Positions 60,921-64,000 of a stretch of DNA of 64,000 nt are shown piece by piece; the stretch's first letter is position 1, and every line of letters begins with the position of its first letter. Origin of the DNA: Piper betle. Its lineage: Eukaryota; Streptophyta; Magnoliopsida; Piperales; Piperaceae. Both the position numbers and the translations under genes were made by a program. Location: NCBI GenBank assembly GCA_033002965.1, contig JAURVB010009641.1, positions 1 through 64,000 on the forward strand, given 5' to 3'. The notes below the pieces were generated by a model that saw only the letters and a list, made by a program, of their open reading frames with translations, was not told the DNA's origin and did not search any database.

Positions 60921-61480
60921 ATTCTCCCATCATAGAGAACTACTATTAGCAGACCACAAATCTCAGGCTAAAAATACAAAAATAACGTCGAAGACTGGGA
61001 ACAACATAGAGAACCAAAATGTCTGTACATGGAGGCCGAGAAAGAACACCCTTCTGGCCTTGCTTCAGCTGAATTTTCAATGACTCCAGAAACACCATTT
61101 ACAGCCTTAAATCACACCTGCAAAAACCAGCTCAGAAAAATACATTTTCAGTTAAGAGGCCAACCAGCTAATCAAAACCATCAATTGCATTCCTTCACTA
61201 AGCCCAAACTCATCGCATGTAGCAGTTCGATTAATGCAAAAAACACTGGTAACCAAGAGGTGATGCTGGCACTGGCTGTAGCTAAGTTTATCAAAATTAT
61301 CGCGTTTAAACGATATCATGTAGCCAAATACTGATTACAAAAATCAGAGGAAGATAAAAAGAGTTGTAAGAACTCTTACTGAACCTAAACAATTCCACAC
61401 CGAGGAACTAATTGCTAATGGAAATATATACTAGTTGCAGTCAGTTGTTTGATTCATTACAAAGCACTTGGACCAATACA
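60826..61480 (-). pseudogene. Decayed duplicate joining two neighbouring gene ends
   Basis: 61020-61480 matches the last exon and adjoining intron of the large membrane protein gene (52200-52700): exon phrases TTCAGCTGAATTTTCAATGACTCC and its counterpart differ by few bases (first 20 shown by TTCAGCTGAATTTTCAATGA). Here the exon has lost its frame. It continues directly into 60826-61020, which resembles 48240-48450, the 3' flank of the small membrane protein gene. In the working locus these two parts lie about 3.7 kb apart. Confidence 0.75.
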
Positions 61481-63039
61481 TATTACGACAATTGAAATCA
61501 CCAAAATTTGAATATTCCAAAAAAAATTCTCCACAATGTATGAAGAGACTCACGGTCTAGGGAGGGAGACAACTTTCGATGCTTTCATGATAGCCATCAT
61601 CTGCACTACATGACTGAATTTACCAATCCACAATTAGCTTTATATTAAATTGAACTGGTTAAAATGGGAAAAATTAAACCAAGGAACAAAAAAAACTTTA
61701 CCGTAGCATTCGTCATCTTGCAACCTTCGTCTTCTTACTGAATTGACTGGTCTCTTGAAAGAGAAGGGTGGTTACGCTCTTCCTTAGACACAGGACTACC
61801 TCCAGCAGATGTCATATAAAAATAAAAAAATTGAATCGATAAATTCAATTGACCGATCCAAAATTTTAAAACAATGAAAACCCAATAGGTTTGAATCAAA
61901 AGACTGGGAATTTAGGCACAAGTTGAAGCGGAATTAATACCGCTATCTTCTTTTGGTTGCAAATGTGCGATACTGCACAGTGAGGACGCCACTGGTCGCA
62001 TAGACAGAAGATGGCGGAGTTATATCATCCACTGTGGAGTTGACTGGGGAACACTTGTCATCCGCACATCGGTTGAAAGCCTCAATTCCCGAACTGTAAT
62101 CCCATATATATCCCCACCTCATCATTCACAGAGAGTTTCAATTTCTCATAAAATTGAACTCTCTTCTCTTAACCTTTTAGGGTCAGGGTGGAATAAATCA
62201 ATCCTAGGTGTGGGGTACAAAAGTTTGGGAACAATACTAAAGAGTAAAGAAATTGTTTGTAATGAATTCGATCATCACAATATCTAAATTAATGAATTTA
62301 ATAAAAAATATCTAAATCTAATCGTAATAATTAGAAAATTTGATGAAAATTTAGAATAACAGACTTTTACTTACCAATATTTCACAACTATCAATATGGT
62401 AATCTATCATGGCAGACAAAATGGGTAGAAGGTACATTCACCTTCAGCAACATAACTGGGATTTTTTCCCGGTCACCTAATCTGAATTAGTTGTACATCG
62501 ACAAGATAAAAACAAACAATAATAAATTATCACAAATCATATACAAATAAATAAGGCACACACAAGTTTAAGGTAGAAATCCTCGAACACGAAGGGGAAA
62601 ACCTCACAAATCACAGATCGATTATCCATTTACTACAATGATGGATCTAAAATAAGGCGAGAAAAAACTGAAAGAAACCCAACGGTGTTGATCTTGATGA
62701 AGGAACCAATTTTAATTGATGATCCGATGAAGAGCTCGATGATCCAATCGATCTTATTCAAAAAATGGTGTCTTTCTCTCACAACAAATGTAACTGCCTC
62801 CACCATGAAGGGCTCTCGAAAATTCAGCACCGGTGCATTGTGGGTTTTGTAAAATCCCCAAAATGCCCGAATGCCTGGGTGCTCAGCCAGTGTCGAGGCA
62901 TCACATCTTCCTCTGTTTCTTCCTTCTTCATTGGAGGGAAATTTCAACAAATCTCCCGCTCCTGACCGTAGGTACTTTTTGTATTGACTTCCTCAAACTA
63001 AACATAAGACAAGCAAGAAAACTCTAGGCCGAATGGCCG
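61481..63039. other. Spacer without recognised gene
   Basis: Two short frames (61943-62125 - and 62633-62950 -) have balanced composition and could be exon relics, but I recognise no domain and see no convincing splice pattern. Confidence 0.45.
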
Positions 63040-63059
63040 GCGTCAATGATAGCTGCCTT

Positions 63060-63300
63060 CTCCACTTATTCGGAGGATTTGTGCTTTTCACATTCGGAAG
63101 TGGAGGGGTTCGACACCTGCCTAGATTCGGAGGATGTGTGTTCCCCGGATTCGGAAGTGGAGACATGCTCCCCATATTTGAAGGACGGGTGTTTTCTAGA
63201 TTCTGAAGTGGATACCTGCTCCCCAGATTCAAAGGGAAGGGACACTATACTTGCTCCACAGATTCGGATGTGGGGTTAGATACCTGCTCCCCAGTCTCAG
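63060..63300. repeat. Imperfect tandem repeats around GATTCGGA
   Basis: The phrases GATTCGGAGGAT, GATTCGGAAGTGGA, GATTCTGAAGTGGA and GATTCGGATGTGG, each followed by a TGCTCCCC-like stretch, recur with a period of about 28 and 56 bases. On the plus strand they read as DSExx..CSPDS repeats, which could be a repeat-protein relic. Related unit variants are spread over 240 bases. Confidence 0.75.
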
Positions 63301-63648
63301 AAGGCTTCGTAGCAAAATTCGATCATAATCCGACAAAGGAATAACAAAACTTAGGACTACTAAATGTTCTCGCCCATATTTCGTGATAACCTTCTCCACC
63401 TCGTCGAGGACGATGCACTTCTCCCTACTTTCACTGTTATCATCCATCATCGCTTAGGGTAGCTTATAAGGATGACGATCCAATCCCTCGAGATTGTAAT
63501 CGAAGAGATGTTGAGAGACCTTCGAAGAGAACAATCACCCAGAAAGAGATGTTAATGTGACCTTGAAAGCAATGGGAAGCTGCTTTGTGTTATTTAAATC
63601 TTTTAAAGTCAATCTTTCAACGCTCGTATTATCTGTCCATTTTTTTGT

Positions 63649-63649
<1 letters not shown>

Positions 63650-63681
<32 letters not shown>
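63650..63681. repeat. AT microsatellite
   Basis: About 30 bases of pure TA dinucleotide. Confidence 0.95.
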
Positions 63682-63688
<7 letters not shown>

Positions 63689-64000
63689 AATTTTTATTGC
63701 GGCCTCCAACTTTCCATAAGAGAGATTAGAAATGATTAAGTTTGGTTTTTTTGCAACGGCTTTATTTGTTTTAAAAAATTCAACATCTTACTTAGTTGGG
63801 GTTTATATTTATGGTAAATAGAAATAGAGTTTTTTTACCATTAAATGGAGAATATTTTTTAATATTAAAATCATGCTTAATTTTAAAAAATGGAGAAAAA
63901 ATACAAGCTATGTAAACTACCCCCACTTGATTAATTAAAATAAATTCAACTAAAATTATAATATATATTTTTAAAAAAATTTAATTTTATGTGGGGTTAG

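Noticed and set aside
62633..62950. 105-codon minus-strand frame
   Set aside because: Looks protein-like in composition but matches no family and has no clear splice partner.
1..64000. CRISPR array, operon, bacterial promoter or organelle insert
   Set aside because: The window is plant nuclear DNA; no array of spaced repeats, no polycistronic layout and no recognised plastid or mitochondrial gene fragments were seen.

Overview
The window is nuclear DNA from a flowering plant. Genes have GT-AG introns, plant-only families are present (EPFL peptide, CIPK kinase, U-box/ARM ligase, HAK potassium transporter), and the spacers are AT-rich and full of copia and hAT-like elements. The short or intronless genes (U-box ligase, CUE-related coiled-coil protein, last HAK exon) are very GC-rich while multi-exon genes are AT-rich. 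That bimodality suggests a monocot, but I cannot name the species.

Layout. 1-4290: decayed Ty1-copia element (+) with a partial left and a whole right LTR. 5517-7563: PUB16/17-like U-box ligase (-) with two single-base frame breaks. 7.6-13.2 kb: AT-rich spacer with diverged direct repeats and two inverted-repeat elements. 13291-14692: EPFL4/5/6-type secreted peptide gene in three short exons (+). 15.7-19.1 kb: second copia element (-), lacking its integrase core and split by a hAT-like element. 19880-24269: MCM-binding protein/ETG1 gene (+), 14 exons, with two E2F-type sites just upstream. 24812-29188: HAK/KUP potassium transporter pseudogene (-). 31.5-32.4 kb: probable solo LTR. 32784-33974: hAT-like element with an 8-bp target duplication. 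35172-35660: another hAT-like element ending close to the start of a CUE-related coiled-coil gene (35774-36355, +). 36.6-38.0 kb: fold-back element and a 385-bp tandem duplication. 40589-41932: CIPK kinase (+), tail-to-tail with SLX1 endonuclease (42337-44403, -). 44995-45840: hAT-like element. 48505-49376: 80-aa membrane protein gene (-). 50.2-51.1 kb: related hAT-like element, reversed. 52192-59117: large three-exon membrane/zinc-ribbon/coiled-coil protein gene (-). 60.8-61.5 kb: decayed duplicate joining pieces of the 3' ends of the last two genes. 63.0-63.3 kb: short tandem repeats.

The genes do not form one pathway. ETG1 (replisome release, cohesion) and SLX1 (junction cleavage) both serve genome maintenance; EPFL and CIPK are signalling components.

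The most unusual signal is a set of hAT-like non-autonomous elements. Three (33 kb, 45 kb, 50 kb) share an internal AT-rich block leading into a GC-rich core, yet each has a different short motif repeated in both of its end regions. A further family (18.3 kb and 35.2 kb) has the same kind of motif-dense ends with yet another motif. This looks like matched divergence of both ends around a conserved middle. Several otherwise sound genes carry isolated one-base indels, which may be assembly error rather than biology.
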